Of a stretch of 39,443 nucleotides of DNA, positions 24,689 through 31,410 are shown in pieces. Each line of letters starts with the position of its first letter. Within the stretch, counting starts at the first letter, position 1. The stretch is from the NCBI GenBank assembly GCA_900539945.1, contig UQDV01000025.1, positions 1-39,443 of the forward strand. Direction: 5' to 3'. Below the pieces are notes generated by a model. That model was given only the letters and a program-made list of their open reading frames with translations, was not told where the DNA came from and did not search any database. Origin of the DNA: an uncultured Faecalibacterium sp. (GTDB lineage Bacteria > Bacillota > Clostridia > Oscillospirales > Ruminococcaceae). Position numbers and translations under genes: made by a program.

Positions 24689-24860
24689 ATGGCGCAGGTT
24701 TCAGTTGCGCAAGAGGGAAAATTGCCTGAAATGCATGAAAGGCTGATAATACTCCGTGAGCTGCTCACAAGAGCAGCTCCATTGAGTCGCGGTCATTGTG
24801 CATTTTCAAGCTGAAAACAGGCCGGGACTCGGAAAAGGAGTCTCGGCCTGTTTGTGTTTT
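24689..24860 (+). ncRNA. candidate small structured RNA of about 170 nt (6S-like architecture or leader)
   Basis: Between a near-consensus promoter and a strong terminator there is no gene. The RNA can fold into a long interrupted rod. TTTCAG (24699-24704) pairs with CTGAAA (24811-24816), AAATGCA (24729-24735) pairs with TGCATTT (24799-24805), and a perfect 9-bp hairpin with an ACAA loop (24758-24779) caps it. A 16-bp terminator stem with one G-T pair (24815-24830 with 24838-24853) follows. Size, rod shape and an unpaired middle recall 6S RNA, but I cannot confirm the family. It may instead be the attenuated leader of the XRE gene 25 nt downstream. Confidence 0.45.
24815..24860 (+). terminator. 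terminator of the RNA candidate, upstream of the XRE gene
   Basis: A 16-bp stem with one G-T pair and a 7-nt loop, followed by GTGTTTT. It lies between the promoter and the XRE gene, so it must be read through or bypassed to express that gene. Confidence 0.8.
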
Positions 24861-24884
24861 CGGCGCAAAGGAAAGGATTGAACA

Positions 24885-25184
24885 ATGCGATTTGATGCAA
24901 AAGAATTCGGCGGACGTATCCGCGATTTGCGGAAAAAGCAAGGAATTACGCAGGAACAGCTGAGTATAATGCTGAACGTTAGCGCGAACCATCTTGCAAA
25001 AGTTGAAACGGGAAGCCGCTGCAGCTCGATTGAGTTGCTGCAGGATCTTTCGTCCTGCCTGAATGTCAGAACGGACTATCTGCTGAACGGAGATGCACCG
25101 CATAACAACCATCTGAGGGAAAGATTGACGTTTCTTGCACAGGAATTAGAAAAGATTACGGCGGACCTCCCGGTATGGGGATAG
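24885..25184 (+). CDS. XRE-family transcriptional regulator
   Basis: 99 residues: a helix-turn-helix of the Cro/XRE type at about 9-65 (IRDLRKKQGITQEQLSIMLNVS, shown in two parts as IRDLRKKQGITQ and EQLSIMLNVS, then ANHLAKVETGSR). A short C-terminal helix (LRERLTFLAQELEKI) probably serves dimerisation. The N-terminus MRFDAKEFGGRIRDLR is usual in Clostridia. AAGGA lies about 8 nt before the ATG. The gene stands behind the RNA candidate and its terminator. No target genes or operator are apparent. Confidence 0.88.
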   Translation: MRFDAKEFGGRIRDLRKKQGITQEQLSIMLNVSANHLAKVETGSRCSSIELLQDLSSCLNVRTDYLLNGDAPHNNHLRERLTFLAQELEKITADLPVWG

Positions 25185-25220
25185 GAAAAGCAAAATCCTC
25201 TTTTTCAATGCTCAAAAGCG

Positions 25221-25229
25221 TGGTAGAAT
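25221..25229 (+). promoter_or_regulatory. extended -10 promoter of the DUF523/HAD pair
   Basis: TGGTAGAAT with extended TG, about 42 nt before the DUF523 start; no convincing -35. Confidence 0.5.
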
Positions 25230-25270
25230 AGGTAAAAGATTCAGTATCTGAAAAAACGGAGCGCGCAACA

Positions 25271-25732
25271 ATGAAGATTCTGGTCAGCGCCTGCCTGCTG
25301 GGCGAAAACTGCAAATACAGCGGCGGAAACAATTACAGTCAGGCGGTCTGCGATTTTGCGCGGGGGCATCAGGTGGTTCTGGTCTGCCCGGAGGTTTTGG
25401 GCGGCCTGCCCACACCGCGGTGCCCGGCGGAAATCGTGCAGGGCGTTGTCACGAACAAAGAGGGCATCAATGTGGACCAGGAGTTCCGGGCAGGTGCAGC
25501 GAAAGCCCTTGCCATTGCAAAAGAAAATGGGGTGGAGCTTGCCATCCTGCAATCCCGCAGTCCCAGCTGCGGCGTGAAGGAAATCTACGACGGAACGTTT
25601 TCCGGGACAAAGATTCCCGGACAGGGTGTTTTTGCCAAGATGCTGATAGACGAAGGCATCCGTGTTCTGGATGCCGGGGAATTGCCTAAAATTATCTTGA
25701 AAAATGAGGACGGAAAATGTCAATCAGACTGA
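25271..25732 (+). CDS. DUF523 family protein
   Basis: 153 residues covering the complete family pattern: SACLLGENCKYSGG at the start, CPEVLGGLPTPRCPAEI (about 41-57) and LQSRSPSCGV (about 93-102). The conserved cysteines suggest metal or Fe-S binding. The biochemical role of DUF523 is, to my knowledge, not settled. A GGAG lies about 10 nt before the ATG. Its last 16 nt overlap the HAD phosphatase gene, so the two are translated together. Confidence 0.92.
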   Translation: MKILVSACLLGENCKYSGGNNYSQAVCDFARGHQVVLVCPEVLGGLPTPRCPAEIVQGVVTNKEGINVDQEFRAGAAKALAIAKENGVELAILQSRSPSCGVKEIYDGTFSGTKIPGQGVFAKMLIDEGIRVLDAGELPKIILKNEDGKCQSD

Positions 25733-26493
25733 TTTGCAGCGATATTGACGGTACGCTGCTGCAATACGGCAAAAAGGAACTGGAAGACGAGATCTTTGAG
25801 CAGATACGGGAGCTGCATCGGCGCGGCATTCTGTTTTGCCCGGCATCTGGTCGGCAGTATACCAGCCTGCGCAAGCTCTTTGCACCGGTGGCGGACTGCT
25901 GTGTGTTTCTCTGCGAAAACGGCGGCGTGATCTATAAGGACGAACAGTGCATCGCCAAGAATCCGATGCCGCGTGCATTGGCCGAAGAAATCGCCAACGA
26001 CCTGTGGACCCGCAGCGACGGGCAGGGCGAAGTGATGCTTTCCGGCCAGAATACTGCATACCTGATGGAGCGGGGTCTGGGAATGCTCAAGCATATTCAG
26101 TTCATCGGGAACAATTATCAAATCATCCATGACCCTTCCGAGGTGCCGGGGGAGATCACAAAAGTATCGGTGTATCTGCACGAAGGCGCAGAATCTTACA
26201 CGGAACGGTTTGTCCCACGATGGAAAGAGGCGAACTGCGCTGTGGCAGGGCCGTACTGGATCGACACCACCTTTGCCAACAAGGGCATTGGTGTGAGCAG
26301 CATCTGCAAAACTCTGGACATCGACCTTGCCGATGTGATGGCTTTTGGCGACAATTATAACGATGTGTCGATGCTGGACATTGTGGGTGTGCCCTACATT
26401 ATGGATGGTGCCGCCGCACCGCTGCGGGAAAAGTACCCGAACCATACACCCCGCCCAGAGGATGTGCTGCGGGAGTTCTTGAAGCAAGCGTAA
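25717..26493 (+). CDS. HAD-superfamily (Cof-type) hydrolase
   Basis: 258 residues. Motif I DIDGTLL (nucleophile and acid Asp, about 9-15), motif II in the SGRQY region (about 44), Lys in the ITKVSVYLHE region and motif IV GDNYNDVSML (about 209-218) define a Cof/class IIB HAD phosphatase. Such enzymes dephosphorylate sugar phosphates, flavin precursors or nucleotides; the substrate is not evident. The start overlaps DUF523 by 16 nt and has GAGGACGG just upstream. Confidence 0.93.
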   Translation: MSIRLICSDIDGTLLQYGKKELEDEIFEQIRELHRRGILFCPASGRQYTSLRKLFAPVADCCVFLCENGGVIYKDEQCIAKNPMPRALAEEIANDLWTRSDGQGEVMLSGQNTAYLMERGLGMLKHIQFIGNNYQIIHDPSEVPGEITKVSVYLHEGAESYTERFVPRWKEANCAVAGPYWIDTTFANKGIGVSSICKTLDIDLADVMAFGDNYNDVSMLDIVGVPYIMDGAAAPLREKYPNHTPRPEDVLREFLKQA

Positions 26494-26519
26494 ATTTGGA
26501 ACGCGCACGTTCCAAATTT
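26492..26519 (+). terminator. terminator-like palindrome after the HAD gene
   Basis: A perfect 12-bp stem (26492-26503 with 26508-26519), a CGCA loop and AAATTT at the base. It overlaps the stop codon. The U-run is short (three), so strength is uncertain. Confidence 0.65.
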
Positions 26520-26580
26520 GAAATGATACGATACAAGTTGCACGGCTCTGCTGGAGGAACTGCGCTGACAGGAGAATTTT

Positions 26581-27168
26581 ATGACAGAGCGTTATTGTGA
26601 AGGTGAACGGTTTGCTGACCTGTCGTTCACCGAGGAGGCTTTTGAGGATTGCGACTTTACCGACTGCGTGTTTGTGGATTGCTTCTTTACCAAATGCGAA
26701 CTGGATCATACCACGCTGAATGAGTGCAAATTCGTGCGGTGTGAGATCACAGGTCTGCGCAGCACTCATTCTTCGGTGCAGTCGCTGGATTTTGAGGACT
26801 GCCGCCTGAATGAAATCGAGTGGGCACCGCTGATGTCCAATGGTGCCTTCCCAGACCCCATTCACACGCTGAAAGAGTGCAGTCTGAAATATAACACCTT
26901 CACCGAAATGAACTTCAACCGCTTCAACTTTTCAGACGGAAACGAGATCGTCGGCTCTATGTTTGCCAAATGCGAGATGCAGCTGGCGAATTTCAAGGGC
27001 GTGGAACTTCACGAAACGGAATTCTACCAGTGTGACCTGCGCAAGGCGGATTTCCGGGATGCCGCCGGTTATAGGGTGGACATTCTGGGCAGCCGCCTGA
27101 AGGATGCGAAATTTTCCCTGCCGGAAGCGGTGAATCTGCTGGCAGATTTGAAGATCAAGCTGTCGTAA
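26581..27168 (+). CDS. pentapeptide-repeat protein
   Basis: 195 residues. Repeats of five with a central hydrophobic Phe/Leu occur through about 10-60 and 110-165, for example FEDCDFTDCVFVDC and CDLRKADFRDA. They form the right-handed quadrilateral beta-helix of the family. The end GSRLKDAKFSLPEAVNLLADL is the usual closing helix in Firmicutes members. Some relatives (Qnr, MfpA) mimic DNA and protect gyrase, but I see no feature that shows this here. It is rich in cysteine (about 12), more than usual. AGGAGA precedes the ATG. It is 12 nt upstream of pth2 and likely co-transcribed. Confidence 0.9.
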   Translation: MTERYCEGERFADLSFTEEAFEDCDFTDCVFVDCFFTKCELDHTTLNECKFVRCEITGLRSTHSSVQSLDFEDCRLNEIEWAPLMSNGAFPDPIHTLKECSLKYNTFTEMNFNRFNFSDGNEIVGSMFAKCEMQLANFKGVELHETEFYQCDLRKADFRDAAGYRVDILGSRLKDAKFSLPEAVNLLADLKIKLS

Positions 27169-27180
27169 GAAAGAGGAAAA

Positions 27181-27633
27181 ATGCGTCAACTCATCATTGC
27201 CCGAAAAGACCTGCAGATGTCTCCCGGTAAGCTGGCGGCGCAGTGCTGCCACGCTTCGCTGGCATTCCTCACCGACCCCATCGGCATGGGACAGGGCGTG
27301 GAACCCATCGAGAAAGACGGAGAAATTACCGGCTATCGGGCAGAAATCATGTTGGAGAAAGCAACCTATGAAGAATGGTTCGATGGTTCGTTTACCAAGA
27401 CCGTATGTGGGGCCAAGAATCGAAATCAACTGCTGAAAGCAAAAACAATTGCCGAGGAATTGGGCCTTGTGGAAAACCGTGATTTTTTCCTCATCCGGGA
27501 TGCCTGCCACACCGAGCTGGAGCCGGAAGAATTTGATGAAAACGGAGAAGGCATGACCCTGACCTGCATCGGCTTCCGCCCGCTGCCGGATGAAATTGCA
27601 CACCAGATCAGCCATAAGTTCCATTTGTATTGA
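27181..27633 (+). CDS. peptidyl-tRNA hydrolase of the archaeal/eukaryotic Pth2 family
   Basis: 150 residues. The N-terminal signature MSPGKLAAQCCHAS (about 13-26) is that of Pth2 (PTH2), which is unrelated in fold to the usual bacterial Pth. A later conserved part includes KNRNQLLKAKTIAEELG (about 79-95), IRDACHTELEP (about 104-114) and TCIGFRPLPDE. Pth2 releases peptides from peptidyl-tRNA, freeing stalled tRNA. An AGAGGAA site precedes the ATG. It sits after the pentapeptide-repeat gene and converges with DUF5131 with 19 nt between stops. It may be an extra, laterally gained enzyme beside the normal Pth. Confidence 0.88.
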   Translation: MRQLIIARKDLQMSPGKLAAQCCHASLAFLTDPIGMGQGVEPIEKDGEITGYRAEIMLEKATYEEWFDGSFTKTVCGAKNRNQLLKAKTIAEELGLVENRDFFLIRDACHTELEPEEFDENGEGMTLTCIGFRPLPDEIAHQISHKFHLY

Positions 27634-27652
27634 TTCCTGGAACTCCTTTATT

Positions 27653-28525
27653 TTATAAGCATTTTCCGCAATCGCTGCAGCCGTTGCAGATCAGTTTGCT
27701 GCCACAGGTCTCGCAGTTTGTACGGAAATGCGGCACATAGAGATCTTCCTGCGGGATGGGGTAGCCCCAGTCGTCCACGAGGTCAAAATGAATGGGCCTG
27801 CCCTGAAAATTCATGCCGGATTTATAAGCCATCCGGCTTTGCAGCTGCTTGTTTGGCAGGTGGTAGCGCCTGCCGTCCTTGATGAACACGGTGCCGGTCT
27901 CGATAAAGCAGAAGGTCACGTTGGCATCCACGCATTCCTGCCGGAGAGACTTGACCCAATCGAAATTGCAGGGGCGGGCACCATCGTAGTTTTCGCCGCC
28001 GCAGATGACCTGCTCGATCTGCCCGGCGGAAAGGTACTGCCGGATGCTTACTGGCCCGATGAAGGGCGCGCACATGATGCCCTTGTGCTTGAAGGGCAGG
28101 TCAAACAGAATGGGAATGCGTTCATCGGTGCGGCGCTGATTTTCACAGGTGACGTTGAAAAAGATGTTGTCCCAACCGCTGCCCCAGTCCGGCGGCAGGC
28201 ACTCCCGTACCCGCTGCGGCCGTTTGGTGAGCAGAAAAAACACCACATCGCTGCGCTGGCGCATGATGTCCCACGCCTCAGCCCGCCACGGGTCGGCTGC
28301 TTCCAAGAAGAAATCCGAGGTCATGCAGACCCGGATCTGCTCACCACTCTGGATTTTGTAGTGTCCGGTGCGGTCTTTCTGGAGCGGATAGGAAAAGCCG
28401 CTTTTCGTTTTGTAGATCTCGGCTCCGTTCTGGTCCCGCATCCGGTCGAGAAAATACATGTAGCAGTTCTGGCAGCCCTCGCTGCACTTGACGCAGCCGT
28501 GCCATGGATTCCAGATGTCGTGCAG
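27653..28525 (-). CDS. DUF5131 (phage Gp37/Gp68) family protein
   Basis: 290 residues if it starts at CTG 28525; a GTG at 28534 is the other choice. The N-terminus HDIWNPWHGCVKCSEGCQNCY (given as HDIWNPWHGC plus VKCSEGCQNCY) is the family hallmark, with three or four cysteines that could hold an Fe-S cluster. Middle segments RVCMTSDFFLEAADPWR and LLTKRPQRV are conserved. The C-terminus has CETCGSK and CNGCSDCGKC, a zinc-ribbon-like end. AAGGTGAG lies 4-5 nt before the CTG, which favours that rare start. Members are found in phages and bacteria; no activity is known to me. It is divergent from the macrodomain-HTH gene. Confidence 0.87.
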   Translation of the reverse strand: MHDIWNPWHGCVKCSEGCQNCYMYFLDRMRDQNGAEIYKTKSGFSYPLQKDRTGHYKIQSGEQIRVCMTSDFFLEAADPWRAEAWDIMRQRSDVVFFLLTKRPQRVRECLPPDWGSGWDNIFFNVTCENQRRTDERIPILFDLPFKHKGIMCAPFIGPVSIRQYLSAGQIEQVICGGENYDGARPCNFDWVKSLRQECVDANVTFCFIETGTVFIKDGRRYHLPNKQLQSRMAYKSGMNFQGRPIHFDLVDDWGYPIPQEDLYVPHFRTNCETCGSKLICNGCSDCGKCL

Positions 28526-28552
28526 GAAGCTCACCTTCTTTCGGTACCTATT

Positions 28553-28581
28553 ATTATAATAGCTGCGCGGACAGGAAACAA
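28553..28581 (-). promoter_or_regulatory. promoter of DUF5131
   Basis: On the minus strand, TTGTTT (28581-28576), 17 bp, and a perfect TATAAT (28558-28553). Confidence 0.7.
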
Positions 28582-28590
28582 GAGCACCCC

Positions 28591-28619
28591 TTGCACCGCC
28601 CCGCCGGATGTGATAGGAT
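28591..28619 (+). promoter_or_regulatory. promoter of the macrodomain-HTH gene
   Basis: TTGCAC (28591-28596), 17 bp, and TAGGAT (28614-28619). It lies 10 bp from the divergent DUF5131 -35, so the two genes probably share control. Confidence 0.6.
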
Positions 28620-28648
28620 GAAGAAAACCATGTGAGGGAGGAACTACC

Positions 28649-29680
28649 ATGCCGTTTCTGATGATCCGCAACGACATCACCAAAGTGGCGGCGGATGCCA
28701 TTGTCAACCCGGCCAACCGGAACCTTTTGCAGGGCAGCGGCACCAGCCGTGCCATCTATCAGGCGGCAGGGGAGCAGGAGCTGACCGCCGCCTGCGAAGC
28801 CATCGGCCGTTGCGATTTGGGCAGAGCCGTGTGTACTCCGGCATTCGGGCTGTCGGCAAAGTACGTTTTCCATGCAGTCTGCCCGGCGTGGCACGGCGGC
28901 GGGTTCGGCGAAGCAGAACAATTAGCCGGTGCATACCACTCCGCACTGAAATTAGCCGCAGAGTACCACTGCGAGAGCGTGGCCTTTCCGCTGCTGTCCA
29001 GCGGAAACTATGGCTACCCCAAAGAACAGGCCTTCCGCATTGCGGTGGACACCATCACACAGTACGTCATGGAGCACGACCTGACCGTGTATCTGGTGCT
29101 TTACGACCGGGACTCGCTGGCGGTGAGCCGGAAGCTGTTCGCCTCGGTGGAGGAGTACATTGACGACCACTATGTAGCACAGAACGATGAAAGCTACGGA
29201 TTTGGCCGTCGGCGCAGGGAATTGTCAGAGCGGCGGAGGCTTCTGGAAGAAGATGCCGCCGTGCCGATGCTAGGTGCAGTTCCGGCACCCGCCGCGGCAC
29301 CCAGGACAGCCCGCAGTCTGGAAAGCCTGATGGACAACCTTGGCGAGAGCTTCACCACCCGGCTGCTGCGGCTCATTGATGAGCGTGGGCTGAAGGACTC
29401 CACCGTGTACAAGCAGTCCAACATCTCCCGGCAGCATTTCTCCAAAATTCAGTGCAATCGCGACTACAACCCCAAAAAGAAAACGGTGCTGGCCTTTGCG
29501 GTGGGGCTGCACCTGTCCGAAAATGAAACCATCGACCTGCTCAAGAGTGCGGGCTATGCCTTTTCGGATGGCTCCAAGCAGGACTGGATCGTGCGGTATT
29601 GCCTGGAACACAAAATCTATAACATCAATCAGGTCAATACGCTGCTGTTTGAATACGATCAGGAACAGCTGGGTGCGTAA
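28649..29680 (+). CDS. macrodomain protein fused to a C-terminal helix-turn-helix-like domain
   Basis: 343 residues. Residues about 1-170 are a macrodomain (NDITKVAADAIVNPAN at about 8-23, then SSGNYGYP at about 116-123). The catalytic loop reads LLQGSGTSRAIY instead of [12 protein letters not shown], so hydrolase activity is uncertain and binding alone is possible. A linker rich in Arg/Glu and Ala/Pro (about 185-225) leads to an alpha-helical domain (about 228-343). Its SNISRQHFSKIQ and KTVLAFAVGLHLSENETIDLL resemble an XRE-type fold and dimer helix. Macro plus DNA/RNA-binding domain suggests an ADP-ribose-responsive regulator, but that is inference. It is followed by VWA and ADP-ribosylglycohydrolase genes. 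Confidence 0.88.
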   Translation: MPFLMIRNDITKVAADAIVNPANRNLLQGSGTSRAIYQAAGEQELTAACEAIGRCDLGRAVCTPAFGLSAKYVFHAVCPAWHGGGFGEAEQLAGAYHSALKLAAEYHCESVAFPLLSSGNYGYPKEQAFRIAVDTITQYVMEHDLTVYLVLYDRDSLAVSRKLFASVEEYIDDHYVAQNDESYGFGRRRRELSERRRLLEEDAAVPMLGAVPAPAAAPRTARSLESLMDNLGESFTTRLLRLIDERGLKDSTVYKQSNISRQHFSKIQCNRDYNPKKKTVLAFAVGLHLSENETIDLLKSAGYAFSDGSKQDWIVRYCLEHKIYNINQVNTLLFEYDQEQLGA

Positions 29681-29718
29681 TTTGTCGCCTGCCCGTTGAC
29701 CTTTTGCCCTCCGGTTTG

Positions 29719-29727
29719 TGGTATCCT
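29719..29727 (+). promoter_or_regulatory. extended -10 promoter of the VWA gene
   Basis: TGGTATCCT; TTGACC at 29696-29701 is a possible -35 but 20 bp away. Confidence 0.45.
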
Positions 29728-29770
29728 TTTGCCAACGAAAGCGATACACCACAAAACGGAGGGCATTGTT

Positions 29771-30430
29771 GTGAAGAAAAATCTTACCGAGCTTGTTTTC
29801 ATTCTGGACCGCAGCGGTTCCATGGGTGGGCTGGAACCGGACACCATCGGCGGATTCAACGCCATGCTGACCCGGCAGAAGGAGCAGGAGGGCGAGGCCA
29901 ACGTGACCACGATCCTGTTCGACCATGAGGTGCAGCTGCTGCACGACCGTTTCCCACTGAAGGCTGTTGCGCCGCTGACCGAAAAGGACTATTACGTCCG
30001 GGGCTGTACGGCGCTACTGGACGCCATTGGCTACGGCGTGGAGAAGATGGTGAATATCCAGCGCCATCTGCCGGAGAGCGAGTGCGCCGAAAAGGTCATC
30101 TTTGTCATCACCACGGACGGCTTGGAAAACGCCAGCAAGCGGTTTGGCTATGAGAAGATCCGCCGGATGATCGAGCAGGAAAAAGAGCAATACGGCTGGG
30201 AGTTCCTGTTCCTCGGTGCCAACATGGACGCCGTGAAGGAAGCTGCCCGCTTCGGCATCTCGTCCGACCGGGCTGTGCGGTTTGAGAATGACGCACAGGG
30301 CGTGGCGGTCAACTACCACGTTGTTAGCGAGACAGTCTCCCGGATGCGGGAAGCACCCTGCTGCGCGTCCATCGGTGCGGAGTGGAAAGAGCAGATCGAA
30401 GCTGATTTCCAGAAGCGGCATCATAGGTAA
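29771..30430 (+). CDS. VWA-domain protein
   Basis: 219 residues, almost entirely one von Willebrand factor A domain. The metal-dependent adhesion site is complete: DRSGSM at 13-18, the Thr in RGCTALLDAIG (about 77-87) and TTDGLENAS (about 114-122). No signal peptide or membrane segment is present, so it is cytoplasmic. VWA domains usually serve as metal-dependent docking modules for complexes. The start is a GTG at 29771 with GGAGGG 7 nt upstream. The ADP-ribosylglycohydrolase gene begins 14 nt after it, so the two are co-transcribed. Confidence 0.9.
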   Translation: MKKNLTELVFILDRSGSMGGLEPDTIGGFNAMLTRQKEQEGEANVTTILFDHEVQLLHDRFPLKAVAPLTEKDYYVRGCTALLDAIGYGVEKMVNIQRHLPESECAEKVIFVITTDGLENASKRFGYEKIRRMIEQEKEQYGWEFLFLGANMDAVKEAARFGISSDRAVRFENDAQGVAVNYHVVSETVSRMREAPCCASIGAEWKEQIEADFQKRHHR

Positions 30431-30444
30431 AGGAGGAAACAGCC

Positions 30445-31245
30445 ATGTTAGGAGCAATCTTGGGTGACATCGTGGGCAGTCCCTATGAATTTGACCACAA
30501 CAATTACAAGCACAAGGATTTTCCGCTGCTGAGCGAGAAATCGCACTTCACCGATGATACCGTTATGACCCTTGCGGTGGCATTGGGGTTGATTGCAGGG
30601 CAGGGAGATGCACAGAAAACCTTTGCCGAGGTGCAGCACGAAATGCGGAACTGGGGCAGGAGATACCCCCACGCCGGTTACGGTGGGATGTTCAGCCGAT
30701 GGCTGCGTGCGGAGCATCCGCAGCCCTACGGCAGCTTTGGCAACGGCTCCGCCATGCAGGTGGCGGCGGCAGGCTGGCTGTTCGACACGCTGGACAAAAC
30801 ATTGGAAATGGCAAAAGTGACCGCTGAAGTCACCCACAACCACCCGGAGGGCATCAAAGGCGCACAGGCCACGGCGGCAGCGATTTTTCTGGCACGCACC
30901 GGCCACAGCAAGCAGGAGATCCGGCAGTATGTGGAACAGATCTTCGGCTACGATTTGAGCCGTACCTGCGATGAAATTCGGCCGACCTATCATCATGTGG
31001 AGACCTGTCAGCAGACTGTGCCGGAAGCTATCATTGCTTTTCTGGAAAGCGTCAGTTTTGAGGATGCACTTCGCAATGCAGTTTCTCTGGGCGGCGACAG
31101 CGACACCCTTGCCTGCATCACCGGCGGCATTGCCGAAGCTTTTTACGGGATGCCGCAGGAACTGCGGGACGAGACTTTGAAACGTCTGCCGGAGGATATC
31201 CGGGAAGCATATGAGCTGTTTCGGTGGAACATCGGCCAGAGATAA
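30445..31245 (+). CDS. ADP-ribosylglycohydrolase family protein
   Basis: 266 residues, a DraG/ARH-type hydrolase that removes ADP-ribose from modified proteins or small molecules. The two metal-ligand motifs are visible: FTDDTVMT (about 35-42) and GGDSDTLACITGG (about 215-227), with GDIVGSPYEF at the start and VTHNHPEGIKGA in the middle. AAGGAGG precedes the ATG. It follows the VWA gene and ends in a perfect terminator. The target is unknown; ARH enzymes act on Arg- or Ser-linked, acetyl- or tRNA/nucleic-acid-linked ADP-ribose. Confidence 0.95.
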   Translation: MLGAILGDIVGSPYEFDHNNYKHKDFPLLSEKSHFTDDTVMTLAVALGLIAGQGDAQKTFAEVQHEMRNWGRRYPHAGYGGMFSRWLRAEHPQPYGSFGNGSAMQVAAAGWLFDTLDKTLEMAKVTAEVTHNHPEGIKGAQATAAAIFLARTGHSKQEIRQYVEQIFGYDLSRTCDEIRPTYHHVETCQQTVPEAIIAFLESVSFEDALRNAVSLGGDSDTLACITGGIAEAFYGMPQELRDETLKRLPEDIREAYELFRWNIGQR

Positions 31246-31256
31246 GACATTCGGAG

Positions 31257-31312
31257 AACCAAGGAGCAGATACAACACACTCGTGATGTGAAGTATCTGC
31301 TCCTTGGTTTTT
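31257..31312 (+). terminator. intrinsic terminator after the ADP-ribosylglycohydrolase
   Basis: A perfect 17-bp stem (31257-31273 with 31293-31309), a 19-nt loop with a further small pairing, and a short T-run. Confidence 0.85.
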
Positions 31313-31335
31313 AATAAGACTCGATGGAGGGTGTC

Positions 31336-31391
31336 TTGCATCGGCCTGAAAAATCCGATATACTGAACCCAGAGAGTATATCGGATTTTTT
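31336..31391 (+). promoter_or_regulatory. punA promoter whose -10 lies inside a terminator-like hairpin
   Basis: TTGCAT (31336-31341), 17 bp and TATACT (31359-31364) form the promoter. A perfect 16-bp inverted repeat (31349-31364 with 31375-31390) with T6 at the end contains that -10 in its left arm. Transcripts arriving from upstream would fold and terminate here, whereas new ones start at or after the loop and escape. Confidence 0.75.
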
Positions 31392-31410
31392 GGGAAAAGG
31401 GGAGAACGGT

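Noticed and set aside
24885..25732. A toxin-antitoxin pair formed by the XRE regulator and the DUF523 gene.
   Set aside because: DUF523 is not a known toxin, a separate promoter lies between them, and its partner is the overlapping HAD gene.
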